From: Patescibacteria group bacterium
Lineage (GTDB): Bacteria > Patescibacteriota > Minisyncoccia > Phycocordibacterales > UBA918
Direction: 5' to 3'
Length of the DNA stretch: 49,287 nt
NCBI GenBank assembly: GCA_018608435.1
Contig: JABAZV010000016.1
Location: 783-50,069, forward strand
Shown: piece by piece, positions 30,011 through 39,430 of the stretch
How the letters are laid out: each line of letters opens with the position of its first letter
Numbering within the stretch: the stretch's first letter is position 1
Notes under the pieces: generated by a model
Database searches by the model: none
What the model saw: the letters and a program-made list of their open reading frames with translations, nothing else
What the model was told of the DNA's origin: nothing
Made by a program: the position numbers and the translations under genes

Positions 30011-31474
30011 ATGAAAAATAAATTATTACTTATCACTCTCTTGGTACTTATCGCAGTCGGAACATTTCACAACAAGAAGGAATTACCAGCGCAAGTTAGC
30101 TACGAAAGTCCAGTTTATCAAACAAACTCTGAGGACCTGCACTTTTTAAAAGACATTACTTATGTCGATGCAGAAGGTGTCAGAACTTCAGAACAAGAGA
30201 TTTTTGATGAGATATTTAGAATGATTGATGAAGCAAACGAATACATTCTGATCGACCTGTTTCTCTACAATGACTTTACCGGCACAGAAGCCTCTTCTTA
30301 CCGCGAGCTCTCTAGCGAGCTGACAGAAAAAATACTACAAAAGAAAAAAGACTTTCCTAGCATAACAATTCAGATAATCACTGATCCTGTTAATGAACTC
30401 TATGGCGGAATGATCTCAAGCCAGCTTGAAAAAATTCGATCGTCCGGAATTCCAGTAACCGTCACAGACCTGCGTCCTTTACGCGACAGCAATCCTATTT
30501 ATAGTGCTTTTTGGCGAACTGGTTTTCAGTGGTTTGGCAACAGCACTAAAGAAGGCTGGCTTCCAAATCCGCTCGACGAAGAAAGTCCTAAATTAGGAAT
30601 TCGCACTTATCTTAAAATACTAAACTACAAAGCCAATCATCGAAAAGTGGTTCTAGCTGATTACGAGAAAGACGATGGAACTGTTGGTTTATCTACTCTC
30701 ATTACTTCAGCCAACCCACATGACGGATCAAGCATGCACAGCAATATCGCCATCCGTGCTGACAAAGGCGTCTGGCAAGACATAATGAAAACTGAATCTG
30801 CGGTTGTAGAATTCTCTGGCGGTGAATTTATCTATCCAGACGAAACATTACTGCAGCAAATAGTCGAGGATTCTGAAGGAAATCTTAAAACCCAAATTTT
30901 AACCGAAGGAAAAATTAAAGAGAGAGCAATAAAAGAAATAGATTCCACAAAAGCAAGTGACACAATCGACATGGCTATGTTTTACATTAGCGATCGAGAC
31001 ATTGTAAAAGCTTTGGAGCAAGCAGACCAAAGAGGTGTGCAAAGCCGGCTATTATTTGACCCAAACAAAGACGCCTTTGGAAGAGAGAAAAACGGCATGC
31101 CAAATCGACAAGTAGCAAATGAGTTAATCAAAAACTCGAGCGGTAACACAATAGTCCGCTGGTGCGACACGCACGGCGAACAATGCCACAGCAAACTGCT
31201 CTTAATTACAAAAGAAAATGAAACTATCATGCTTCAAGGTTCAGGCAATTTCACCAAGCGTAATCTCCATGACTATAACCTAGAAACCAATATCATAGTA
31301 AGTGGTAATTCTGACGAACAAATTTTCTTGGATGTAAGTAATTTTTTCAAAACACAGTGGAATAATGAAGAAGGCAAATTTTATTCAGCACCTTACGAAA
31401 CTTACCAGGACGAAAGCATTTACAAAACTTATGTTTATATGATAAAAGAATTTACAGGGTTAAGCAGGTGGTAA
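30011..31474 (+). CDS. Phospholipase D-like / cardiolipin synthase-like protein, membrane-anchored
   Basis: Two HxK motifs: NHRKVVLAD and CHSKLLLIT...GSGNFTKRNLHDYNLE. Confidence 0.87.
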   Translation: MKNKLLLITLLVLIAVGTFHNKKELPAQVSYESPVYQTNSEDLHFLKDITYVDAEGVRTSEQEIFDEIFRMIDEANEYILIDLFLYNDFTGTEASSYRELSSELTEKILQKKKDFPSITIQIITDPVNELYGGMISSQLEKIRSSGIPVTVTDLRPLRDSNPIYSAFWRTGFQWFGNSTKEGWLPNPLDEESPKLGIRTYLKILNYKANHRKVVLADYEKDDGTVGLSTLITSANPHDGSSMHSNIAIRADKGVWQDIMKTESAVVEFSGGEFIYPDETLLQQIVEDSEGNLKTQILTEGKIKERAIKEIDSTKASDTIDMAMFYISDRDIVKALEQADQRGVQSRLLFDPNKDAFGREKNGMPNRQVANELIKNSSGNTIVRWCDTHGEQCHSKLLLITKENETIMLQGSGNFTKRNLHDYNLETNIIVSGNSDEQIFLDVSNFFKTQWNNEEGKFYSAPYETYQDESIYKTYVYMIKEFTGLSRW

Positions 31475-31563
31475 AAATTAAGAAAAAATAGACTGATTTT
31501 AAACTTAATATCAGCCGTAAATTATTGATTTGACGTAAAACGACATCGAAATTTACTAGACAA

Positions 31564-32343
31564 TCAATTTTTTGGCGGCATTGGGAAAAACGCACTTGTG
31601 CGTTTTTTGTATTCTTCAAATTTTGGATTGCCCGCAAACTTTTCTTCCAGCATCGGTATACCAGACACTTTAAGAATAAGGTACGTAATAGCAAACGGAC
31701 TAACCAGAACAAGATAGCTTAAAGGTAAAGTTACTAGCATAAGACAAATCCCCCACCACATCGTCACTTCGCCAAAATAATTTGGATGACGAGTATACTT
31801 CCACAGCCCGCTTTTAAGAACATCGCCTGGCTCAGGTTTGCCTTTTATAAAGGAATCAAGCTGCCAATCGCCAATCACTTCAAACACATACCCAACAACC
31901 CAGACAATTATTCCAAGTATAAAAAATGTTCCTACAGCTAAATTTTCTCCATAAACACTTGTGTGCACGAAAGGATATCCAACCACTATCATCAAAAAAC
32001 CTTGCAGCAAATAAACTTGAAAATAACTGCGCAAATAAAACCAAGAACCCCAAGAATCGCGCCACACTTTGTAGCGATAATCTTCAGATTTTTTAATGTT
32101 TCGCAAAAAAATACGACCAGTTAGCCTAAAACCCCAGAGGCCAGCAAGTGTGGTGATTATCAAAGTCTCAGTTGTTTGTGGTCCGTTCAAGTATCCAACT
32201 AGCGCTACGATAAATATTCCTGTACCCCAAGCGACATCTGCAACATCGTTGCGCTTAATTATGACAGACAAAACAAATAGCAAGGAAACAAAAGTGCCTA
32301 TGACAGCAGCTGTAGTTATTAAGTTTTCTAAAATCATGCTCAC
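31564..32343 (-). CDS. DUF1295 (steroid 5-alpha-reductase-like) membrane protein
   Basis: GLWKYTRHPNYFGEVTMWWGICLM ... GIPMLEEKFAGNPKFEEYKKRTSAFFP. Confidence 0.85.
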   Translation of the reverse strand: MSMILENLITTAAVIGTFVSLLFVLSVIIKRNDVADVAWGTGIFIVALVGYLNGPQTTETLIITTLAGLWGFRLTGRIFLRNIKKSEDYRYKVWRDSWGSWFYLRSYFQVYLLQGFLMIVVGYPFVHTSVYGENLAVGTFFILGIIVWVVGYVFEVIGDWQLDSFIKGKPEPGDVLKSGLWKYTRHPNYFGEVTMWWGICLMLVTLPLSYLVLVSPFAITYLILKVSGIPMLEEKFAGNPKFEEYKKRTSAFFPMPPKN

Positions 32344-32747
32344 AGGACAAATGTCTTAGCGAGATAGTAACTCACTGCAGCCACGCTTCCAGTAAGCACT
32401 GTACCCCAAGCAACATCAACAATAGTCACCAAAACAGGCCAGTCTTTCAAAGTCGCAAGATTGGTAAAGTCATAAGTTGCATAAGCAAAAAAACCAAACA
32501 AAGCGCCAAGCATGACTGCCTTACCAAAAGAATCCGACTGCAAAGCTGGGTATACAGCAAATATAATTATTCCTACTATGTATAAAAGATAGAAGATAAT
32601 CGCCGCTGTCCAATTAACAGGACCGAGCAAAAAACCAATTTGAGATTTATAAAATTTACTTGCCACTAAGCCGAGCCAAACCATATCAATAAAGAAGAAG
32701 GCTGGAATAGTTAGCAAATATATATAGATAAGTTGAATCGTACTCAT
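32340..32747 (-). CDS. DUF2177 family membrane protein
   Basis: IPAFFFIDMVWLGLVASKFYKSQIGFLL...GALFGFFAYATYDFTNLATLKDWP. Confidence 0.8.
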   Translation of the reverse strand: MSTIQLIYIYLLTIPAFFFIDMVWLGLVASKFYKSQIGFLLGPVNWTAAIIFYLLYIVGIIIFAVYPALQSDSFGKAVMLGALFGFFAYATYDFTNLATLKDWPVLVTIVDVAWGTVLTGSVAAVSYYLAKTFVL

Positions 32748-32909
32748 AAATAATCACTAGTTTAAATAAGTAATAGCTATACGCAGTATAGCAGCAAACC
32801 AGAACTGCCAAAACATACTGACTTGGCAAAGATTGATTTACAACCAAGCAATCGCTCAGCCACCGCAAGTAAGGGCATACTTTATTCAGCATTATTAGCA
32901 ACCCTCAAA

Positions 32910-33230
32910 CTATTTCCACTGGCAGTCTTGCCAGTCAGTAAACATATGAAAGAGCAAACCGGTGGCTATAACTTGAATATAGAAGTTTGGTACAAAGAGC
33001 AATAAAAAATAAAAACAAATCACCGGATAACTATGTAGTGGATGAAAGCCAATACTGCATCTATCAGAGTCAAACATCGGCTTTGCTAGCAAATGATCTA
33101 TGTCGACCAGCATGGTCGCAATCATAATTACCCACGCCATTTGCCACTGTTCGTTGAAAAATACCCAAGCAAGAATTACCGGAGCAAGGAAATGTAAACT
33201 ATAGTGAGTAATGGTTCTGAGTTTTAACAC
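32910..33230 (-). CDS. Small membrane protein, DUF6122-like
   Basis: HYSLHFLAP...DIDHLLAKP...IGFHPLHSY...LLFHMFTDWQDC. Confidence 0.55.
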   Translation of the reverse strand: MLKLRTITHYSLHFLAPVILAWVFFNEQWQMAWVIMIATMLVDIDHLLAKPMFDSDRCSIGFHPLHSYPVICFYFLLLFVPNFYIQVIATGLLFHMFTDWQDCQWK

Positions 33231-33291
33231 ATCTGTATTTTATCAATACAAACCATGCAAAGCCAGCATAAAACTGACTTTAACTAAATAA

Positions 33292-33741
33292 TTATAAGTC
33301 AGAAGGAACGCTGCACATTAGTGTAAGTCCTGTCTCTTCATCGTACGCTCTTTTTATTTCACCCGAGAAAGTTATAACATGCAGCTCCCCTGCGCCTGAA
33401 ATTTGCATGGAGAATATATGACCTCCAATAACCGACAAATCTCTTTTTCCAAAAGTGCCATGGAGATGAACAACAGTTTCGCCATCTTCTTTTACCCCGA
33501 CGTTTCCATTTAAGCTTAAGATTTCCAAGTCTTCGTTTATATTGTGTCGCTCGTATTCTTTTGTCTCAATATTATAGTAAGCGATTTCTAACGAACTGGC
33601 TGCCCCGAGACCTGATATATGCGCTGCCTTAATATTGTTTTGCACTAAATACTCTCTGAGAGCAGACATGACCTCCTCTCCTTTCTTAAAAGAGAAAGTA
33701 TAAAAGTTATTTTCTTTGTGAATTATTTCCATGATTAACAA
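33292..33741 (-). CDS. PPC/DUF296 DNA-binding-like protein
   Basis: ISGLGAASSLEIAYYNIETKEY...LHGTFGKRDLSVIGGHIFSMQISGAGELHV. Confidence 0.85.
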   Translation of the reverse strand: MLIMEIIHKENNFYTFSFKKGEEVMSALREYLVQNNIKAAHISGLGAASSLEIAYYNIETKEYERHNINEDLEILSLNGNVGVKEDGETVVHLHGTFGKRDLSVIGGHIFSMQISGAGELHVITFSGEIKRAYDEETGLTLMCSVPSDL

Positions 33742-33798
33742 TTATAACAAAAGTTACAATCTGTGTAGATGTCGTATGATTAAAACTTAGATTTATCT

Positions 33799-34668
33799 TT
33801 ACTCGACATGACCTTCATCAACATGAAAATCATATTCATCTTCTTCATGTTTGTCGTGATCATCATGATCTTCTTCTCCATACTCAACGTGCTCAGCTTC
33901 GTATTCATGCTCATGACCGTGTCCGTACTGAGAGTGCGCCAAATCTATAATTAGCGACATTCCAATAAAACCAACAAGGATCGCCAAAGTTGCGTACCAA
34001 ATATTTACATAGGTTTTCAAGTTGCCGTGAATTCGCGGTAGCATGTCGCTCGCGCCCAAGAACAAAAGTGCACCGGCAGCCAAACCTGTGAGCACCCACA
34101 CCCACTCGCCTCCTTCATTTGACACAAACAACGTGAGAGCAGTACCAACCACTACAGCTGATGATGAAAGTAAGTTACGCATCGCAGCTTGCCACCTTGT
34201 ATATCCAGCACGAATAAACACACCAAACTCCACAATCTCTTGCGGAATCTCATGCAGCGCAAGACCAATAGCTGTTGCAATTCCCACAGAAGGATCGATT
34301 AAAAATGCTCCGCCGAGAATAATACCGTCAGCCAGATTATGAAACGCGTCACCTACAAGCAACAGTCCCGCTGAAGTTTTACGGTCGCACTCCTGATCAC
34401 CAAGAGCGTGAAATCGTTTGTGTAGAAACTGCGCAAATACATAAAAAGCGATGAAGCCAACTGCCACAGCTACCCCGCCCCACTTGGGCGCAGCGGCGAG
34501 TGTTTCTGGTATCAGTTCAAGCAATACTAAACTTAAGAACATGCCAACCGCCACCGGTATGACAAACCGCTCGATACCCACCAAGCCTTTGTGACCTCCA
34601 AAAACGAACGCGCCAGTAAGTGACACAGCAGCCACAGCACAAGCTGTAAGCAAAGCTTCAATAAACAT
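33799..34668 (-). CDS. ZIP family metal transporter with acidic/His-rich C-terminus
   Basis: VGDAFHNLADGIILGGAFL ... ALHEIPQEIVEFGVFIRAG. Confidence 0.92.
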   Translation of the reverse strand: MFIEALLTACAVAAVSLTGAFVFGGHKGLVGIERFVIPVAVGMFLSLVLLELIPETLAAAPKWGGVAVAVGFIAFYVFAQFLHKRFHALGDQECDRKTSAGLLLVGDAFHNLADGIILGGAFLIDPSVGIATAIGLALHEIPQEIVEFGVFIRAGYTRWQAAMRNLLSSSAVVVGTALTLFVSNEGGEWVWVLTGLAAGALLFLGASDMLPRIHGNLKTYVNIWYATLAILVGFIGMSLIIDLAHSQYGHGHEHEYEAEHVEYGEEDHDDHDKHEEDEYDFHVDEGHVE

Positions 34669-34691
34669 AGAGAATGGTTAAATGTATAAAC

Positions 34692-34749
34692 GCAAATTAT
34701 TTGCAATTGCGAGTATAACAAAGTTTTGCTACAATGCAAATCACTTGCA
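34692..34749. promoter_or_regulatory. Two candidate Fur/Zur-type operators between zip and fur
   Basis: GCAAA-TTA-TTTGC (34692-34704) and TGCAA-ATCAC-TTGCA (34735-34749). Confidence 0.45.
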
Positions 34750-34806
34750 CTAATGGAATGGTGCGAAAAACATTCTGTTGGTCACTATTTTATTATCGCA
34801 AAAGTT

Positions 34807-35184
34807 ATGAACATTAAACTCACCAAAAAACGCCAAGCCATACTCGACCTGTTAAAGTCACACCACAGCACCATGAGTGCGGCTGACATACACACGACCC
34901 TCCAAGAGATGGACCTCGTTACTATCTACCGCACCCTTGATCTATTCACCAAAGAAAAAATAATTAAACAATTTCACCTAGCAGGAGGACAGGCACAATA
35001 CGAATACCAGTCAGAGCCACACCACCACGCTGTGTGTGTCACCTGCGAAAAAGTATTGCACTTCAAAGCTCCTGACGAAAAACTAAAGAAGCTACTCGGT
35101 ATTACTGACTTTGAAGTCGACGAGATAGAAGTAACTGTCAAAGGTACGTGTACTAAGCACGAAGTTATCAAATCACAAAAATAA
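34807..35184 (+). CDS. Fur family metal-responsive regulator
   Basis: KLTKKRQAILDLLKSHHSTMSAADIHTTL..DLVTIYRTLDLFTKEKII...EPHHHAVCVTCEKV. Confidence 0.92.
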   Translation: MNIKLTKKRQAILDLLKSHHSTMSAADIHTTLQEMDLVTIYRTLDLFTKEKIIKQFHLAGGQAQYEYQSEPHHHAVCVTCEKVLHFKAPDEKLKKLLGITDFEVDEIEVTVKGTCTKHEVIKSQK

Positions 35185-35206
35185 ACGCAACTAATAACTA
35201 AACTAT

Positions 35207-35611
35207 ATGCAAAACAAAAAAATAATCCCTGTACTAGTGGTAATCGTAGTTATAGCTGTCGCGTATTTTCTTATATCACAAAATGAAGTAGTTGCACCCA
35301 ACGAAACAGATGTGGTGGTGGCTGAAGAAATTGATGAAAATGTAAATGAGGGGAAAAATGAACCAATAACACCAATTGATAAAGCAAGTATAGAAGCACT
35401 AGATCCGCCTCCGATTCCAGATCAAATCGGAAATAATATCATCATCGGCATGACAACCGCCGAGGCAGAAGCTTATGCAGCAGCCAAAAACATCACGTTC
35501 CGTATTGGATTAATCGATAGTGAGTTCCTTCCACTGACCGCTGAATATCTTCCTGGTCGTATAACAGCCGAGATGAACGATGGTGTAGTGACTGACTTCT
35601 CAGTGGAGTAG
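35207..35611 (+). CDS. Membrane-anchored protein with C-terminal I78-inhibitor-like domain
   Basis: N-terminal TM; IIIGMTTAEAEAYAAAKNITFRIGLIDSEFLPLTAEYLPGRITAEMNDGVVTDFSVE. Confidence 0.72.
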   Translation: MQNKKIIPVLVVIVVIAVAYFLISQNEVVAPNETDVVVAEEIDENVNEGKNEPITPIDKASIEALDPPPIPDQIGNNIIIGMTTAEAEAYAAAKNITFRIGLIDSEFLPLTAEYLPGRITAEMNDGVVTDFSVE

Positions 35612-35625
35612 CAGCTATAAATCTA

Positions 35626-35670
35626 TAAATTAACACACCGCTTAGTTCATCGAAGCGGTGTGTTAATTTA
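35626..35670. terminator. Bidirectional terminator between convergent genes
   Basis: 18-bp perfect stem TAAATTAACACACCGCTT...AAGCGGTGTGTTAATTTA; contains the stop codon of the antiporter gene. Confidence 0.9.
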
Positions 35671-36834
35671 TTCTTCTTTCCTTGTCTGCAATCCAACGGC
35701 ATGCCGTCTAATCAAAATTGGGCTAAGTAACACTGTTAATACACTCAGAACCACGAGCGACGTTAACAAAGTTTGGTCAATCAATCCTAAATTAAAAACC
35801 ACGAAAGCAGTTGCCAGAGTGGTAGACAGCTGAGGCAGCGACGTGGCAGCAAAAAAATTAGACTCCAGTTTATCAAACCCAACTAATCGTGCCGCAAAAT
35901 ACCCACTGAGATACTTTGAACAAACAAGCGCAAATACTAAAGCTGTCATCGTAAGCAGTACACTGCCAATATTTGTAAATACACCTAGGTCAGTCTGCAA
36001 TCCGACCACCACAAAAAATACCGGAATAAATATGCCGTAGCTAATAGTCTTTATCTTATCTTTCAAAACCTTACTCTTAATAGAATCAGCCAAAACTAAT
36101 CCCGAGAAGAAACCAGCTACGATCGGATGCAAACCAAGCAACTCAAATGCAATCACCGTCCCGATCAAGATCAAAAAAGTCGAACGGAATTCCAGCTGGA
36201 ACAAGTCCGGGGATTTTTTAGTAACGCTGACCACCCATTCGCGTAACTTAGGAATACCTAATCGCATTGCAATCAAAACTCCAAGTAGCACTGGGTAAAA
36301 CACATACAGAGGCACCTCAGTTACAGGATCAACATTTTGTAGCAACAAAGAAAGCAGTACCAAACTGGTAATATCCTGCAAAACAGTTGTCACAATAACC
36401 GACTGTCCAAGCTTAGTCCGCAGCATACCAGACACCTCAAGAGTAGGTATCACAACCGCAATCGATGAAGACACAAATATAATCCCCACAATCAATGCGG
36501 TGATAGGCTCATAGCCCAAAGCGTACACTACCGCACCACCAACCAAAAACGGCACAAAGCCATTTATAAAAGACAGTAACAGTAAGTTGGTTCTGTATTC
36601 TTTAAATTGTGAAAACTTAGTTTCGAGCCCAGCCATGAACATAAGGAAAACCAAACCAATCTGTCCCATGAAGTCTATCGTTGGATTGAGCGATATAACA
36701 TCAAGAAAACTAGGACCAACAATTATCCCACCGATAATAAGCATAACAGCCCACGGAATGTGAGTTCGGATAGAAAGCATCGAGAAAAAAACTCCCGAAA
36801 ACACAATCAAGAAAAAAGGATAAAAATCTTCCAT
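35668..36834 (-). CDS. Cation:proton antiporter (CPA2/KefB-like)
   Basis: LIGGIIVGPSFLDVISL...GLVFLMFMAGLETKF...SSIAVVIPTLEVSGM. Confidence 0.9.
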   Translation of the reverse strand: MEDFYPFFLIVFSGVFFSMLSIRTHIPWAVMLIIGGIIVGPSFLDVISLNPTIDFMGQIGLVFLMFMAGLETKFSQFKEYRTNLLLLSFINGFVPFLVGGAVVYALGYEPITALIVGIIFVSSSIAVVIPTLEVSGMLRTKLGQSVIVTTVLQDITSLVLLSLLLQNVDPVTEVPLYVFYPVLLGVLIAMRLGIPKLREWVVSVTKKSPDLFQLEFRSTFLILIGTVIAFELLGLHPIVAGFFSGLVLADSIKSKVLKDKIKTISYGIFIPVFFVVVGLQTDLGVFTNIGSVLLTMTALVFALVCSKYLSGYFAARLVGFDKLESNFFAATSLPQLSTTLATAFVVFNLGLIDQTLLTSLVVLSVLTVLLSPILIRRHAVGLQTRKEE

Positions 36835-36916
36835 TACGTTTAGTATACCTGTTATTGATCTATAAATATCACACAGCAGTATATTTTTGTGATAAATGAA
36901 TCTTTTGTTACAACTT

Positions 36917-37732
36917 TTATTCTAGCTCTCGACTCAAGAAATCCATTGTCCTTTGCCAAGCCAACTGAGCAGCTTCTTCGTTGTAGGCTTCTTCGTTATC
37001 TTCATTGGCAAAAGCATGACCTGCATTGGGATAAATGAAAACTGAATGATCGCCTTCTAATGTCTGCAACTTTGCTTCAAACTGATTAACATCATCAACT
37101 GCAATTGACCGATCTTCTTCACCAAAGTGACCGAGGATATCAGCCCGCATCATAGACAGATCGTCTTCTAGAGAAAATCTTCCATAGTACATAACCGATG
37201 CGTCGATACCCATATTGTTGGCAGCCATGTTGTAAGCCCATTGTCCACCGAAGCACCATCCAACTGACGCTAGTCGATCTTCATCAACATTCTCAAGCTC
37301 AGCCAAATAAGCCCGAGCTGCAGCTAAGTTTGCAAACGCAGTTTCGGTATTTTCTCGCACTCCCCCTGCCAGAGCTCCCGCCTCATTTGGAGTAACTGCT
37401 ACTTCACCATCATATAAATCAACCGCCAGAGCAACGTAGCCTTGCTCAGCAAAATCATCGGCCAAATCCTTTATGTTTTCATTAAGCCCCCACCATTCGT
37501 GAACTAAAATAAGCGCCGGAAAAGGTCCACCTCCCACCGGAGTTGCCAAATAACCTGACACCTCACCATGATAAGCAACCATCTCTGACTCAACCTCAGC
37601 CACAGCATCAGGAACAGCAGTTGTTATACTGTCTACATTCTCGGCTAGGTTATTTTCTGCTCCATCAAACTGACTAGAAATAATCCAATATCCCAATCCT
37701 ACCAAAATTAGTAGTATAATAATTTTTTTCAT
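36917..37732 (-). CDS. Membrane-anchored dienelactone hydrolase family protein
   Basis: VHEWWGLNENIKDLADDFAEQGYVALAVDLYDG; ASVGWCFGGQWAYNMA; NAGHAF. Confidence 0.9.
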   Translation of the reverse strand: MKKIIILLILVGLGYWIISSQFDGAENNLAENVDSITTAVPDAVAEVESEMVAYHGEVSGYLATPVGGGPFPALILVHEWWGLNENIKDLADDFAEQGYVALAVDLYDGEVAVTPNEAGALAGGVRENTETAFANLAAARAYLAELENVDEDRLASVGWCFGGQWAYNMAANNMGIDASVMYYGRFSLEDDLSMMRADILGHFGEEDRSIAVDDVNQFEAKLQTLEGDHSVFIYPNAGHAFANEDNEEAYNEEAAQLAWQRTMDFLSRELE

Positions 37733-37821
37733 ATGACTTTATTGTAACAAGCTGTACATTTATTTACAGCTTATCAACCACTTCATGTGTAACCAGAATC
37801 ATGAGATACTGAAACACCTTT

Positions 37822-39336
37822 ATGCTTCACAAAACCCTCAAAACTTATTTTGGCTATGATCAGTTCCGCCCATTGCAGGAAGAGATTGTCACGCGTGTCC
37901 TTGAGAAAGAAGACTGCTTAGTACTAATGCCAACCGGTGGCGGTAAGTCGCTTTGTTTCCAGCTCCCTACCTTGATGCAAAATGGACTTACAATCGTGAT
38001 CTCCCCGCTTATTTCGCTCATGAAAGATCAGGTCGATGCGCTCAGGGCCAATGGTGTAAATGCCGCCTACCTCAACAGCACTTTAACCCAAGACGAAAAA
38101 GTGCAAATCCTGCGCGACGTCCAGAGCGGAACAACCAAGTTGCTCTACATTGCTCCCGAAAGACTAGGCGTCCCGCAGTTTGCAGAGCTGCTGCACAAAC
38201 TTCCTGTCAGTTTGTTTGCTATCGACGAGGCACATTGCATTTCAGAATGGGGACACGACTTCAGGCCAGACTACCGCAACCTCAATCAGTTGCGCACAAA
38301 CTTCCCTTCGATTCCAATCATCGCACTCACCGCCACCGCCACGCAAAAAGTCCGCGAAGACATCGTCAAACAACTCAAACTACCAGCACCACACATATTC
38401 ACTTCAAGCTTCAACCGCGAAAACCTGAGCTACGAAGTATTACCAAAAAAGGAATCCTTTGGCACCATCCTCGCGCTTATCGAGCTGCATCCACAAGAAA
38501 GTGTCATAATCTACTGCTTCTCCCGCAAAGACACCGAGACGCTAGCGCAAAAACTAAACGAGCAAGGCCACAACGCCGGCACCTACCACGCAGGACTAAG
38601 CGCAGACCAAAGGCGTGAGAACCAGGACAAATTCATCCGCGACGAAATCCATATCATGGTTGCAACTATTGCCTTTGGTATGGGCATCGACAAGCCCGAC
38701 GTACGTCTCGTCATCCACCACAGTCTCCCCAAATCAATCGAGGGCTATTATCAAGAAACCGGCCGTGCTGGGCGCGATGGCTTACCCGCTCGTTGCGTTC
38801 TGCTGTTCTCAGTAGCAGACAAATTTAAACAAGACTTCTTCATCAGCCAAATCAGTGACGCCGAAGAAAAAGCGCAAGCGCAAAACAACCTCGACCAAAC
38901 CCTCGACTACGGGCGACTCAATTCTTGCCGGCGCAAATTCCTTTTGGAATATTTCAACGAAGAATATCCAAAGCACAACTGTGCCAATTGCGACCAGTGC
39001 GTAGAATTTGAAGAATTAGTGCCAGTCAAAAACAAAGCCGCTTCCAAAGCAGCCACCTCAGGCTACTCATACCTGGCCGAACGTGATGGTCTAATCGACA
39101 GTGACAGCGAGTACGACTCTGACCTCTTCGACATCTTAAAACAACTCCGCATGCGCGAATCCAAACGCCTCAAAGTCGCTCCGTACATTGTCTTTGGCGA
39201 CAAAACTCTGCGCGGGATGTGTGTAAGCAAACCAACCACCAAAGCTGAGTTTCTAAGGATCAATGGCGTTGGAGAAAAGAAACTAAAGAAATTCGGCGAG
39301 AAGTTTATGGAAGCGATAAGAGAGCACGAAGGGTAA
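37822..39336 (+). CDS. recQ: RecQ-family ATP-dependent DNA helicase
   Basis: FRPLQEEIVTRVLEKEDCLVLMPTGGGKSLCFQLP; DEAHCISEWGHDFRPDY; QETGRAGRDG; C-terminal HRDC. Confidence 0.96.
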   Translation: MLHKTLKTYFGYDQFRPLQEEIVTRVLEKEDCLVLMPTGGGKSLCFQLPTLMQNGLTIVISPLISLMKDQVDALRANGVNAAYLNSTLTQDEKVQILRDVQSGTTKLLYIAPERLGVPQFAELLHKLPVSLFAIDEAHCISEWGHDFRPDYRNLNQLRTNFPSIPIIALTATATQKVREDIVKQLKLPAPHIFTSSFNRENLSYEVLPKKESFGTILALIELHPQESVIIYCFSRKDTETLAQKLNEQGHNAGTYHAGLSADQRRENQDKFIRDEIHIMVATIAFGMGIDKPDVRLVIHHSLPKSIEGYYQETGRAGRDGLPARCVLLFSVADKFKQDFFISQISDAEEKAQAQNNLDQTLDYGRLNSCRRKFLLEYFNEEYPKHNCANCDQCVEFEELVPVKNKAASKAATSGYSYLAERDGLIDSDSEYDSDLFDILKQLRMRESKRLKVAPYIVFGDKTLRGMCVSKPTTKAEFLRINGVGEKKLKKFGEKFMEAIREHEG

Positions 39337-39430
39337 GCCAACAAAGACTCTGCGCTATCAGTTGTGACATGGTACGATTGTTGTATTATCTTTGATATAA
39401 ACAAACTTAATTAATTATTACTTTTAAATT

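Noticed and set aside
37953-38815. Overlapping ORFs (221 aa, 82 aa, 66 aa) inside recQ
   Set aside because: Out-of-frame shadows of a clear RecQ coding sequence with compositional bias (Arg/His/Thr-rich).
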